The notes under the pieces are model-generated. The model was not told the DNA's origin. It was given only the letters and a program-made list of their open reading frames with translations, and did no database searches. The position numbers and the translations under genes were made by a program. A stretch of DNA of 38,137 bases from Krasilnikovozyma curviuscula (Eukaryota; Basidiomycota; Tremellomycetes; Cystofilobasidiales; Mrakiaceae), in assembly GCA_014825775.1 (NCBI GenBank), contig MVAQ01000216.1:1-38137 (forward strand). Direction: 5' to 3'. Of this stretch, positions 23,211 through 36,471 are shown piece after piece (position 1 is the stretch's first letter; each line of letters begins with the position of its first letter).

Positions 23211-24201
23211 TCATTCCAACTTCTTCGTTGGTGCCAATCCCCAAGTGAACCAAAATTCACTGCTCTCAATGATCCTGCCCAGCTCTCCTTTACCGCGCGG
23301 CAGCACAGATACCCCTTCGTCGCTTATGAGCTCAAGCACCCAAAGCTGCTGCTCAGGCGTGCCAAATCGTGCTGTGAAGGACCACCAGTCGTAGTACTCG
23401 AGATCGGTCAGGATGAAGCGCTGCTTGATTGCTTTGGAAGGAGAAAGGTGGAGCGCGACGATTGCGCGAGAGACATCGTCGCCGTGAACTGGAGCGCCGA
23501 AAACGAGAAGTGAGCGTCCCTTGAAAACCCCATCAGAGAAAATGAAAGTAAGAACTTACTCATATGTAAGCTTCCTTTCCCCTTTAACGCCTCCTTCGTC
23601 TTGGGGATGTAGTTTTTCATGTCTCTCTTTCCACCCCACAGACCTGCCAGGTTGAGCACGCACGCCGGAGTATCCTTGAGAGCTAGAAGCTCAGCTTCGC
23701 AGAGTCCTCTTTGGTTCGTAGTTGAGATTGGGGTGTTTCGAGAGATGAGCGGGCGTTGCGACAGTGCGACTGCAGGGTCCGGCTGCAGGGGCAATTCTGA
23801 GTTTCCATATGAGGTTAACTTGTATGGTGAGATATAAATAGACTACTGACCTGCCATACACCAGTACTACCTAGCTGTATCCACAATTGAGGGCAAGATT
23901 GACCGTGGAGCTGAGGGTGGGTCTTCAAGTACGCGAGTACTAATTTCTCTGACGCTCCAAGCTCCTTGATGGGAAACACAATCACCACCGTCTTGGCATA
24001 AGGTAGCCTCTTGTATGCTTCGAGGTCAGGTTCGCCAGTTGACTCGAAGGACCAGGAAATCGACTTTAAACCTGGCGTTGGAGAACGGGTTGTGTAGCGG
24101 TACGAGATCTGATTGAATTCAAGGAGGGGGATCAGGAATCCTGTTGGGAGCCAGCCTGTCCCACCTAAGATGAGCATGTCGACTGATTCTGGGATGACCA
24201 T
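23211..24201 (-). CDS. Rossmann-fold NAD(P)-binding protein (atypical SDR / epimerase-like)
   Basis: Predicted 283-residue soluble protein resembling atypical short-chain dehydrogenases such as bacterial YeeZ-like nucleoside-diphosphate-sugar epimerases. The substrate cannot be told. Three exons (minus): 24201-23851, 23782-23560, 23488-23211; 852 nt. The N-terminal dinucleotide-binding loop is MLILGGTGWLP (Gly13, Gly14, Gly16). A second strand ends YRYTTRS, followed by VVIVFPI and LWIQLGSTGVWQ. Then come RGLCEAELLAL and a later NLAGLWGGKRDMKNYIP with HGDDVSRAIVALHL, which matches the helper motif of extended SDRs. The canonical YxxxK catalytic pair is not obvious, as in other atypical members. 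It is convergent with SEN1 (184 bp between stop codons) and divergent from CMC4. Confidence 0.8.
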
Positions 24202-24513
24202 TCCGTTTTGTTGATTATTATTATTTTTGAGTTGGATCGAGTGGGGGCGACCACCGTCTGGAATTTGTCTTCATGCGACAATGTGCTCCCAGCAGTCGCT
24301 CCCTCTATTCATTTAACTTATACCCTAATGGTGAGCTCGAGTTCTTCGGATGGCCAATCCTCTGGTCAGCTACACGAACAGTGGAAGGTCAGAAATAAGC
24401 AGGTGAGAAGGATAATCAACCGAAGAGACGGTATTGGGAGAGACATTGGTTCTTGGGTTGGCAAAAGATGCAAGAGCTGAATGAACTGACCTGTTTGCTG
24501 CCTTCTCGTCTCT
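24202..24513. promoter_or_regulatory. Divergent promoter between the NAD(P)-binding protein and CMC4
   Basis: 312 bp between two divergent start codons. An ORF starting at ATG 24329 has a Ser-rich start but no family resemblance, and probably lies in the CMC4 leader. No TATA box stands out. Confidence 0.45.
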
Positions 24514-24941
24514 ATGAACTTCGACCAATGGCAGCCTCAACCTTGTCGCCAGGAAGGTGCGTTGTGGTCGCTTTCTTTCCCCATCTGGGACCTCGCGCTG
24601 ACTACCGCCATGTCTATTGCGTTGCTCCGTTTAGCTTGCGATATCCAAGAGTGCCTCTCGAAGAATGGTTTCTCTGATGTCAAATGTTCGGCCGTCATTA
24701 TGTCGCTGTACGCATGCTGTGAGCAGATGTACATCGAGAATGGAAGGAGAGCAAAGGTGTGTCTCTTTGTGAATCCGAAATGACCTCTAGACATTCTACT
24801 GACACTTGAACTTTCATACTGCGTCAGTCTGAGTGCTGTCCGATCCAGGAAGTGCTGCAGAAGGAGCTTGAGAAGCGGGGCAAGCCGTGGGGACAGCTGA
24901 CGGAAGAGAAGTCGATAAAGTATTCAAAGGCAAGAGTTTAG
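24514..24941 (+). CDS. CMC4: CMC4, mitochondrial twin Cx9C protein
   Basis: Small protein of the mitochondrial intermembrane space, imported and oxidised by the Mia40 pathway; its exact role is unknown. Three exons: 24514-24556, 24635-24756, 24828-24941; 279 nt, 92 residues. The first two exons join to give PCRQEACDIQECLSKNGF. The cysteines fall at 11, 21, 32 and 42, a perfect twin C-x9-C pair, with the extra Cys16 and Cys43 that typify CMC4 (human PCQKQACEIQKCL). The C-terminus SECCPIQEVLQKELEKRG is charged. The gene would be missed without splicing, since no single frame covers it. The start is the first ATG in frame with the cysteines. Confidence 0.9.
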
Positions 24942-26318
24942 GAGGACGTCGAACTCTTTGAGAGAGGTCTTATGAGGCTCAAGTCTTTGGTGAGGTGTGG
25001 GCCAGGTTAGACCACATCGGCTGTTATTGTCCAGATGCCGTTTCTGACCCATCTTTCTCATTCAGGCCTTCATCATTCACCCAAATTATACCTCTCATCG
25101 TTCAATATGCTATTCTGCAATTGAGAGGTGAATGGCTGTATCATTGACACCTATCGTGGTGCGATTGTATGAGCAGCAGGGCCACATTGAAAACTAGATA
25201 GAAATCTCTTGTAACCAGATCTTCTACATCATCACGACAGTAAACTATAGAATAGTTGAAATTTGTGATCTTCGATCGTCAGAAAATGCGAAAGAAAAAG
25301 TATGCCAAAATTGGCTCGTGTGCATGGAAGATTTTCTGCTGCACCTTTTTTTCTCACCTCTAACGTCAACTCGAGTAGAGAATCGCTTTCGAAGCAATAC
25401 AGCCAGAAACGACAATCTCGCGGTTGCTCTTTCATCACCTCAGCTTTGGGAAAAGTCCCCGGAGATTACACCTAGTTACCTCAAGAAGACTTGTGCCAGC
25501 CGTTCTTGCCTGCACCTCATCCTCGAATGATGGAAAGAAATGCTCACACCGATCGAAAGCCTAGGAGGACTTCAACCTGTACTGGTATCTCATCCCTGTT
25601 CACCTTCTCTGGACAGAAGCCTGGCGGAAAGCAGAAGCCTCTAAGAACGGTCGACATGCTGGGTTTTCTTTCCGGAGAGGGATGGGATGAGAATGAGTCC
25701 TCTTTCTGGATTCGTTCAACGTGGGGTTTCTTGGCTTGAATTTGAACAAGTTGGGTATTACAGCTTGTCATAATTTCTCTCTACCTTTCTCCGGATTGCA
25801 GTAAGGAGAGAAAGATTGGCTTTCTCAACTTCGTCAGGTTGCGCTCAACTAGGTCTTCTTCTGGTACACTCCTCCTCCACGCGTGCATGATAGTGAAGTT
25901 GGCTTCGCTCTGGGTTCCTACTCAAATCCTGGAGGAATTACGACACTCAGAAGTGAGGACTGGCGAAGATATGAGCCGTCTCTCCCGAGGGAGTGCCCTC
26001 TATCCTTCAGCGAGGGAATCTATTCCAAGCCCTTTTAAGCATGGTGGGAAACTATTGTTACTCATTGAATAAAGTTCTGCGATTGGAACCTTTGTTGGTT
26101 CTAACTCAATGGGGCTTACTCCTACTCGACGTTCACTCATCGTCCGTTTGGAATTCTTCGAAATCCAAACCCCTTTTTCCCAATTGTGATGCTGGCTTCT
26201 CTCCTCTGGAGACGAGCTGGCTCTTGTTTGGAATGAATCAATCTTCGATGGGAGAGCGCAGACTGCATGCCTTGCACATTCCATCGCGGGTGTCGCCTAT
26301 TGCAAAAACTCTGCGGCA
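24942..26318. other. 1.4 kb without a recognisable gene
   Basis: Lies between the CMC4 stop and the convergent ALKBH8 stop. Several frames of 60-180 codons exist on both strands (for example plus 25993-26526), but none shows family motifs and the longest overlaps the ALKBH8 coding region. No repeats, terminal inverted repeats or RNA genes seen. It could be 3' UTR, a non-coding RNA or a decayed gene. Confidence 0.4.
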
Positions 26319-27872
26319 TCACATACAGAAGTCCTTCCATATGCATCCACATTCTGGGACCTTTTTTACGCTCCTGGCAGTCAAGGAGTACCTGTCGGTC
26401 CTGCGCTTCAACACGCCATCAAGTGGTCCACTAGGATCAGACGTCCTAGGCCTGATAGCGTGCGTGTATTTATACCGAGCTTCGCCTTTAAGGATCATCA
26501 GTGAGCGTGACAAAAGGGGGATGTAGATTGTCTGCTGCTGCTGCAGGTCCAGTGGTGGTGGGGTTGGAGGTGGGGATGGTTGTTGTAGTGATGTTGAGGC
26601 AGGCGAAGCCGACTGAAGACTGCGTTTCTCCATCCTCATCTTCTTAGCTTCCATAACACCACATTCTTTGAGTTCAAGTAGGACTTCAGAGCCTAAACTG
26701 AGCCCCCATAAAAGTTCACCGAAGGGCGTATGGGTGTCGACGTGGGGAGGGATTCCTGTTCCAGGTGGGTAGAGCTGGCCTGTAAGTTGATCGGGCGGCG
26801 GTTGATTATTGAATTCAGTTGTCGAGTGGTAAGGTAAGCGAGAGACCATGATGTCCATCATTTCGACAGGGATGGGCGTGAAGGAGGTCGACACGGCGTT
26901 GGTGGTGTAGTCGAATTTGGGCCCCCAGTGGATTGAAAGCCGTTTGATTTCCTCACCTTCTTTCCAACCCCCAGTACCGTTACTACCGACGTCTTCTCTA
27001 TTGCTACCTTCAGCTCGCATCCGGCGGATCAAAACTGCCTCCTCCTCGACACTCACGAAGTCATTCCACACCTCCAACCCACAGGGGTATCTGAATCGCC
27101 CAGGTGCGAATTCTATCGGGTGCTGGGAAGAAGATGCTGGGCCTTGAGGCAAGCGCGTTGGTACAGCGGACGGTTTGGCTAATGCGACCAGCAGCGTTCG
27201 AGCGTTGGTCGGCAAGGTAAACGAAGTCGAAGGGTTCGATAGACGTTCCACTGCTGATGCGGCTAAAGTAGGTGTTGAGTATTTGACAAGTGAGTATGTC
27301 TTGGTCGAACGAAAGTCAGTCCCCTTCTGGCTTTATCTTGGCACAAATTTTGGTGAGCGAACCACTGTACCTTTCCTTGAAGAGTGAGCAACGTCGCCTC
27401 GCCTAGAGCATCACTCAGTTTATCTTTATCCTCCCCTTGGATCTCATCACCAGCGTTGATAAGCCAAACCCAGCACGACGGTTCATCGTCTCGCGCTGCC
27501 ACAAGTTCGTCGAGAGTGGTTGCCTTGGAGAGGGTGAGGAATGATTTGTATGATCGAGCCGCTGCTTTGGCAGCTTTCTGAAGAGAGGCTGAAGACAGAT
27601 TGTATGAATTTCAGGCTGGACTTGAGTTCTGAAGAAGGAAAAGTGGTTCGACAGGAACAAGGAGGAATATCGCGATGCGAATCGCTAGATTTTTGTTATT
27701 TCATAAAGTTGGACAATTTTTGTCGAGCCCGACACCTTCCTGAAGCTACCTTAAGGCTGGATTTATCTGCTTCTTGTTTGTTTTTAGCCTTCGATTTTTT
27801 CCGATGCTGGAATGGCCGTGAAAAAAGCGCAGCAAGCGTCGACGCACTCTCCTGTCTCCCAACCACGACCAT
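26319..27872 (-). CDS. ALKBH8: ALKBH8-type Fe(II)/2-oxoglutarate dioxygenase, no methyltransferase domain
   Basis: Predicted AlkB-family dioxygenase. Animal ALKBH8 hydroxylates the tRNA wobble uridine after methylation. Three inferred exons (minus): 27872-27750, 27577-27371, 27326-26319; 1338 nt, 445 residues. The N-terminus is basic (HRKKSKAKNK). An RRM-like stretch follows (CWVWLINAGDEI ... TKTYSLVKYSTPTLAASAVE). The AlkB fold holds GQLYPPGTGIPPHVDTHTPF (His305, Asp307), IYIPLLSRSLMILKGEARY, His399 in YTHAI, and RYSLTAR (Arg422, Arg428). HxD...H and R-x5-R are the complete metal and 2-oxoglutarate sites. A Pro/Gln-rich insert (QQPSPPPTPPP, QQQQ) interrupts the core. The animal methyltransferase domain is absent; fungi have separate Trm9. 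The first exon and the 44-nt second intron are the least certain parts. Confidence 0.82.
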
Positions 27873-28247
27873 CTGCCAACGAACGAAATCTAAAGTCGAT
27901 TGAAACCCTCACATTTTTCCTGTTGAACCTCAGTTTATGTTCTCAAACGGACTGATCTCATCGCACAACACACACCGTACGCATTCTGTCTCATCGTCTT
28001 CGCGGTTTAAAAACTCATAGCTTGGCCCTTTTTTTTTTGCTTCTTCAGGGGGAGGTCATACTTCAGCTTCAGACGCGCCTAGCAGCTCTCATTAAGAGAT
28101 ATACAAGTCTCCTCTCACCGAATCGAATCTATCTATCCCAAGACCCCCTCCTTCTTTCCCCCATCTTCCCTCGTGGCCCCGGTGTGTCCCACGCCCCCCA
28201 AGAAAATCATCAAAAACCCAAAAACAAAAAAACAAACAAGAAACGCC
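27873..28247. promoter_or_regulatory. Divergent promoter between ALKBH8 and INO1
   Basis: 375 bp between divergent start codons. The INO1-proximal part contains TTTAAAAAC (about 28006-28014), a TATA-like element, and long C/T-rich stretches followed by an A-rich leader directly before the INO1 ATG, typical of a highly expressed fungal gene. No intact CACGTG or CATGTG E-box found by eye. Confidence 0.5.
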
Positions 28248-30763
28248 ATGTCTTCTGTCACTACTGCTGTTGATATGACCTCTTCAGTCACTTCCAGTGC
28301 CGCTTCAATCACCTCGACTCGTCCAACCACGCCAGGTTCAGAGAATGGCCCCGCTGTTCATCCAACTGCTGCCAGATCTCAGTACCCAAGAGGTATTCAA
28401 GTCGATCTCGGTGCCAAGGGAACTATTTATACTGACACTGAGATCAGAGCTAGATACGTCAATCGTGGTGCTGAAGTTTCATGTAAGAGTTTTTCACTTC
28501 TCTCAATGGATGACGAAGTACTTTCCTTGCAGTTGTCCAACGCTTTCCTGACACAAAAGTATTTCTTATCGTGGTGTTTCAGACGACAATGGTGCCATAA
28601 ATGTCAAAAAGACTGAAGTTGCCTACGAGTTCAAGACTGAGCGAATCGTTCCTCGCGTCGGGTGAGTAACCTTGTCTGGTCATCGTTCTCGACGCGTTTT
28701 TTTAACTCACATGGCATTTCAACGTTAGATTGATGCTCATTGGTCTCGGTGGTAACAATGGCTCTACCCTAGTTGCTTCTATCTTGGCCAACAAGCATGG
28801 AATCACTTGGGGTACCAGAGATGGCGTGCAAGCTCCAAACTACATCGGATCTCTCGTCAGAGGTGAGATGCCCTGCAACGGCGCTTAGAAATAATTGACT
28901 TTCCATACTGACTGAGGAATTTCTAAAAAAAAATTCTTTGTCATTGTCACGCAGCTTCGACTTTGAGACTTGGAACTGATGCAAAGGGTAAAGATGTCAA
29001 CATGTGAGTTCTTCGTTCTTCGCTCTTTCTCGTCCTTTACTCACCGGGGTTGCTATTCACTTGCTTCTGCAGTCCCTTCTCTGATATCCTCCCAATGGTT
29101 CATCCAAACGACCTCGTTATTGGCGGTTGGGATATCTCATCTCTCTCGCTCGACCAAGCGATGGCGCGCGCCAAGGTACTCGAATACGACCTCCAACGCC
29201 AGGTTGGTCCATTGATGAAGGACATGAAACCACTTCCAAGTGTTTACTATCCCGACTTCATTGCGGCTAACCAAGAAGATAGAGCTGACAACGTGATGTA
29301 AGATGGTCTCCTCTCTGATACTGTCTGTTCAAGATTCTCAAGAATTCCCTTCACTCTAGCCCTGGAACCAATAAACAAGCTCATCTTGACCAAATCAAGT
29401 CCGATATCCGAACTTTCAAGGGCCAAAACAATCTTGACAAAGTAGTGGTCTTCTGGACCGCCAACACGGAGCGATACTCCTCCATCCTGGCCGGCGTCAA
29501 CGATACTGCTGACAACTTGCTTAAAAGCATTGATGAAAGCCACGACGAGGTCTCACCAAGTACCTTATTTGCGGTTGCCGCCCTACAGGAGGGATGTCCA
29601 TTCGTCAACGGCGCTCCTCAGAATACGTTTGTTCCCGGTGTCATTGAGTTGGCTGAAGGTTTGAAGGGTTTCATTGGTGGAGGTGAGCCTTTCATCATAC
29701 TGCGCAGTCTGTTGGTGTTCTTGATGCTGGGATGACAAAACAACTAATTTTTCTTGTCAACCCGTCGTGCCCTTGTAGACGATCTCAAGTCAGGCCAGAC
29801 TAAAGTCAAAAGTGTTCTCGCTGAGTTCCTCGTGAGTACCAGATTCCTCAGTAACCTCCATCTTATGGTCTACGTTCCCCCTAACAATTGTCGTGTTTCT
29901 TTTCCCTTCTGGTCCATCTCAGGTCAACGCAGGAATCAAACCACTCTCAATCGCGTCCTACAACCATCTTGGAAATAACGACGGTAAGAACCTGCAGTCC
30001 CAGAAGCAGTTCCGCTCCAAGGAAATCAGCAAGAGCTCTGTCGTCGACGACATGGTTGAGGCCAACCAGCTGTTGTACAAGAGAGCCCAGGAGACGGAGA
30101 ATGGTGAGATGGAGAAGCCAGATCATTTGGTTGTTATCAAATACGTTCCAGCTGGTGAGTGTTCCGCTTCTCTTTCAACTCTAGCGGTAGCGGAAACCTA
30201 GAATATTGTCTATCCTTTCTAGTTGGCGACTCTAAGAGAGCTATTGATGAATACGTATCAGAGTTATTCTGCGGTGGAAGAGTGAGTTTTTCCGTCACGT
30301 CGTGTTGTCCTTATATATCTGTCTACTTTTCTCATGATTCTCTCTCACATTCAGAACACACTCAACTTGTTCAACCAATGTGAAGATTCTCTCTTGGCTA
30401 CGCCTCTTATATTGGATCTGACCATCTTGGCCGAATTGTTGACTCGTATCCAAGTATGTTTTCTTTTTTTTTATTGCATCTATATCTTCAACCACGCATG
30501 TAACTTTGCTGACAGCTTGATTTTTGATTCAGTACCGTCCATCGCCAACCGAAGACTCACCATCGACCTCACAGGAGCCATTCCAGCCGCTGTACTCTGT
30601 TCTGTCTCTTTTGAGCTACATGCTTAAAGCACCTTTGGTTAAACCAGGGACTGATGTCGTCAACTCGTTGGCTAGACAGAGAGCCGGGTTGGAACAGTTC
30701 CTCAAGGCCTGTCTCGGACTCGAGTCCAATGGTGATATGCTCCTCGACTCCAGATTGTGGTAG
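28248..30763 (+). CDS. INO1: INO1, myo-inositol-1-phosphate synthase
   Basis: Cytosolic NAD-dependent enzyme converting glucose-6-phosphate to inositol-3-phosphate, the first step of inositol synthesis. Eleven exons: 28248-28482, 28583-28661, 28729-28862, 28955-29003, 29073-29297, 29360-29682, 29779-29831, 29923-30154, 30223-30281, 30355-30453, 30533-30763; 1719 nt, 572 residues (yeast 533). The NAD-binding loop GLGGNNGST is at residues 110-118. Other signatures are [104 protein letters not shown] and a C-terminal [10 protein letters not shown] Ser/Thr-rich extension of about 45 residues precedes the core. The start ATG at 28248 follows an A-rich leader. Its neighbour PGI1 uses the same substrate. 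Confidence 0.97.
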
Positions 30764-31596
30764 TACCACCGTCAATTGAAGATTCGCCGAAGTAGCTTTG
30801 AAATTCAACCTTCAAAGTTGATGAGTCGTGTTTTCATTCGTAAATCCTGGCGGCTACTACCCAGTCCAACCTGGCGCGTGATCAGGGTTCGAACACATTA
30901 GCTCTTCTCCTTTTCTCTTCTGTATCTAGCTTTTATTTCCGCTTGCGATCTATTCACAATTACCGCTTGATGATTAGCGCTGGCGGCTCATGCCATGTAA
31001 GAGCGTCTTCTTCTCAAGGATACATCCCTGATAACCTCTGATAACATTGTGCGTGAGTATTACTTGCGGTCAACATGGAGCTAACTGATTTCTCCAGTTT
31101 TCTCTTAACAACTGATCGAGAGACTGGTGGGGAAAAGTATTTACGGCGCGATCACATTTTTTATTTCAACTTCTCGTGAGGGAGTTCTCCAAATGGCTTC
31201 TTGAGACTGATATGGGTAGGAAAGAGGTAATAGAGATCTATCTATCTATCTATCCCGCGAATGTTCGTTGAACGGAATGTTTGTTTTTTTCTTTGGGGTT
31301 GCGAAAACCGGGCAGAGCGGAGCGGAGGCAGCAACCGATATTTTTCTCAACAGGAAGCAAAAACTGCTCCAGGTACCATACCGAAGATCAAAGAGAGCAG
31401 TAGATAGATATGTCATGTTGGCCCCCAGCTGTGGAGAAGATTTCCACCTGCGGCTCGTCTGCCTTGCGTAATGCCTGCGTTGCATTGAGATGCGACTGCC
31501 GCCACAGCTCTGAAGCCTACTGCAAAGAGCCCTTTGCAAAGTAAGCTGCCCTTGACACCATCTCCCCTTCTCTCCTGTGAAAACATCCCCCTCACA
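30764..31596. other. INO1 3' region and PGI1 promoter
   Basis: 833 bp between two plus-strand genes. It contains a tetranucleotide microsatellite (31236-31254) and a pyrimidine-rich leader before the PGI1 ATG. No reading frame with family resemblance and no RNA gene recognised. Confidence 0.5.
31236..31254 (+). repeat. (ATCT)n microsatellite, about 4.75 copies
   Basis: Perfect ATCT repeat over 19 nt, about 340 bp upstream of the PGI1 start codon. Confidence 0.9.
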
Positions 31597-34018
<2,422 letters not shown>

Positions 34019-34565
34019 ACGCTTCTTGGTGTTTAATTTAGTTATCATCGGTTGTGAGAGATAAGGCTAGATCGAGAGGTTTATTCTTGTTTAACCTTTG
34101 CGATTTCATGCACATCCCTTGCGTCATTGTTCCCAGTTTGAGTGCGACACTAGGGGATAAACAAATTGTATTGATCGACTGAAGGAAGGCAAGCAGGTTC
34201 CGACACGACACCGTGAAACTGGCGCCTAGAGATACCGCACAAGGACTATCTTTATGTTTTTGTCGCTGTCGATGGTTGCTGCTCCTCGAGGGAGAAGATT
34301 TCACGATCACAATGGACGGTTCACATTTTTCTATCCATGTGAATCGTTGCGCACGAAAAATCTAGCTTTTGTAGCGGATAAATCACTGGAATTTTGCAGT
34401 GCAAAGCCAGCGCGAACCACAATTTTTTTTGCCACATTCCAACCAATTTCAATTTCCTCATTTTTCCCCGCCTCTTCTTTCCTCCTCAGAACAGTTCCCC
34501 CCTTTGAATATTGGGAAGAAAAGTGCCTTCTAACGCAACCCAGCCCCGATTATCTACCCCAATCC
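34019..34565. other. PGI1 3' region and bHLH gene promoter
   Basis: 547 bp with no credible reading frame. The right part is T- and C-rich and contains a CCAAT at 34443-34447, about 120 bp upstream of the bHLH start codon. That is a typical position for a Hap-complex CCAAT box, though a single pentamer can occur by chance. Confidence 0.45.
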
Positions 34566-36471
34566 ATGTCACAGCACGATCGTTTCATGTCCAGCTTCAA
34601 CGGGTCCCCCTTCTCGTCAGTCTTTCAAACCCACTCCCTTTTCCCCAGGGCTCCCCGCTGGGGCATTGCTGTTTAAGCTCATTGCTGATTTATCTCGTCC
34701 CTTTCTCTCTCGCTGTCAACTGGAATGGACTACCGGTACTGCAGGCTGCCTACAAGTGATGCCAAAGTCAAGAAGGAGGGATTCGAGATACCCTTTTCGA
34801 ACCTGCAGAAGACGGCCTCGATGGGCGCAGGAGGAGGCGGCAGTGGCAGGGACGAGTTCATGAACCAGTCCTCCAACAGCAACAACATGTTTGGAATCTC
34901 GAATATGTGGTCCAACAGTGAGTTCTCGCTTTGTTCTCGTTTCTCTGTCTCAGGGTCCTCGTATGCCTTCTCGATTTCCAATCGGCATTTTCGTCCCGTT
35001 AGTAGTTTTCCAAATACGTAGCGCTGAGACCACTATTGTTTTTTTTTTATAATTTTTTCTCCCCTGCATCCCTCAAATCCAACCAAAGCCATTTCTGCAT
35101 CTCATTTTGGTCGTAACCATGATTTTGGTGGTATTACGGATGAAGACTTGTCAAGCATCACCAACGGCGGCTCCAACTTTGGATTCAACCCTCTCGCTAA
35201 TAACAGCCATTTGGGGCACCAGTCTTACTCTGCTCCTGCTGCTGGTGGTAACAACAACAACAACAACATACACAACCTCTTCAGCCACCCAAACTTCAAC
35301 AACTCCCTCGAAATCAGCACTGGTATTCAGGCGTCGCCCCCCTCATCCTTTGGCCAGTCGGGCTCTTACAACTCCATGTTTGACCAGAGCCATCGCCATA
35401 GTGATGCTTTCTACAGCAATACACCAGACACGTCCGTCTCCACAATCCCACCGTCGTCCATCCGATCTCAATCTCGATCTTCCAATGGTGGCAAAGTTCC
35501 CTCTGCGCGCTCTCGAATGACAAAAAAAACCAACGAGAGCTCTGGCAACTCATCGACATCACCTTACTCGACTGGCTCACCACATCTACCAAATATCCCT
35601 GGTCATGGCAGGAGGCCTTCTGCTGGTGCTCAGCAGAGCTTGAGCTACAACGCTGGGGGCGGCAACCCCATCTACTCGATGGACACAACCAACAATGAAG
35701 AAAGTGCTATCGCAGACGACGATCTCCCACCTGTCACCAAGACAAAGGCGTAAGTCTTTTTTATTTGTTTTTATCAATTACCACTACTACCGTCGCTGAT
35801 GAAATTGCTACCTTTCGAAAACTACAGCGAGATTCTCGCTGAGAAAAAGAAGAAGCGACGCGAGTCTCACAATGAAGTCGAACGTCGTCGACGTGACAAC
35901 ATCAATGAGCGTATCACCGAGCTCTCGGATCTCTTGCCTGACAATATTGAGAGCCTTGCCAACAACTTTGGTGTACCTTTCACAGGCATCCTTTCACCTG
36001 TCATTACTCAGTCTACGTTGCACGAGGAAGACGACCATGGCATCTCTGGTGGAAAAGGTGGTGAGAAAGGAAAAGCCAATAAGGGTGATGTCTTGAAACA
36101 CAGTGTCGATTACATCAAGTGAGTAACGAGGAGTCATTCGGTTCCATTTTAGTCGTCGAAACTGACCTCCTGCCATCTGTCACAGGTACCTGCAGCAGCT
36201 CGTGGAGGCCCAAAATAAGCAGCTTCAACTCGTCGCGATGGCATCCAGCCCTGCATCCTCACAAGGCGGCATGTCGTCTCTCCAGCCGTACTCTTCCTCT
36301 TCCCACAACAGCACGAGCTTGCCCAACTTTGCCTCACCCGACCACAGCCAGCACCTCAACTTCAACAGTTGGGTCGATTCAACCGCCTCGCCGGAGACGA
36401 TGGAGGCTATTTCTGCCGATGAGGGCGAGAGAGGTAGACCGCTGATGAGACACTCTGGGATGGAGGAGTAA
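34566..36471 (+). CDS. bHLH transcription factor with an extended loop
   Basis: Predicted nuclear DNA-binding regulator, 486 residues. Five exons: 34566-34615, 34745-34917, 35089-35749, 35828-36118, 36186-36471; 1461 nt. The first 290 residues are Asn/Ser/Gly-rich and disordered. The basic region KKKKRRESHNEVERRRRDNI carries His309, Glu313 and Arg317. This H-E-R triad is known from class B bHLH proteins that bind CACGTG. Helix 1 is NERITELSDLLPD, helix 2 is GDVLKHSVDYIKYLQQLVEA. About 45 residues of Gly/Lys/acidic loop lie between them, far longer than the usual 5-10. The helix 2 end runs into a short leucine-containing coil. The family includes Rtg3, Cbf1 and Ino4-like factors; which one this is cannot be told. 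The start MSQHDRF uses a GTCAGT donor; a later ATG at 34725 is the alternative. Confidence 0.85.

Noticed and set aside
25993..26526. 177-codon plus-strand frame between CMC4 and ALKBH8
   Set aside because: Its right 200 nt are antisense to the conserved AlkB coding sequence, and the translation shows no family features.
27912..27914. A second AT|GTGAG possible split start codon upstream of ALKBH8
   Set aside because: No acceptor followed by G leads into the correct frame, whereas ATG 27872 gives an open first exon that joins in frame to the conserved part.
27908..27919. CTCACATTT near INO1, resembling the yeast inositol-responsive element
   Set aside because: It lacks the intact CATGTG/CACATG core and lies about 330 bp from the INO1 start, nearer to the ALKBH8 gene; judged a chance partial match.
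30884..30896. GGTTCGAAC resembling a tRNA B box
   Set aside because: The flanks do not pair as a T-stem, no matching A box or acceptor stem is found within tRNA distance, and the match is only partial.
34725..34744. ATG 34725 as the start of the bHLH protein
   Set aside because: It is possible, but ATG 34566 gives MSQHDRFMSSFNGSPF with a GTCAGT donor whose phase matches the acceptor at 34744; kept only as an alternative.
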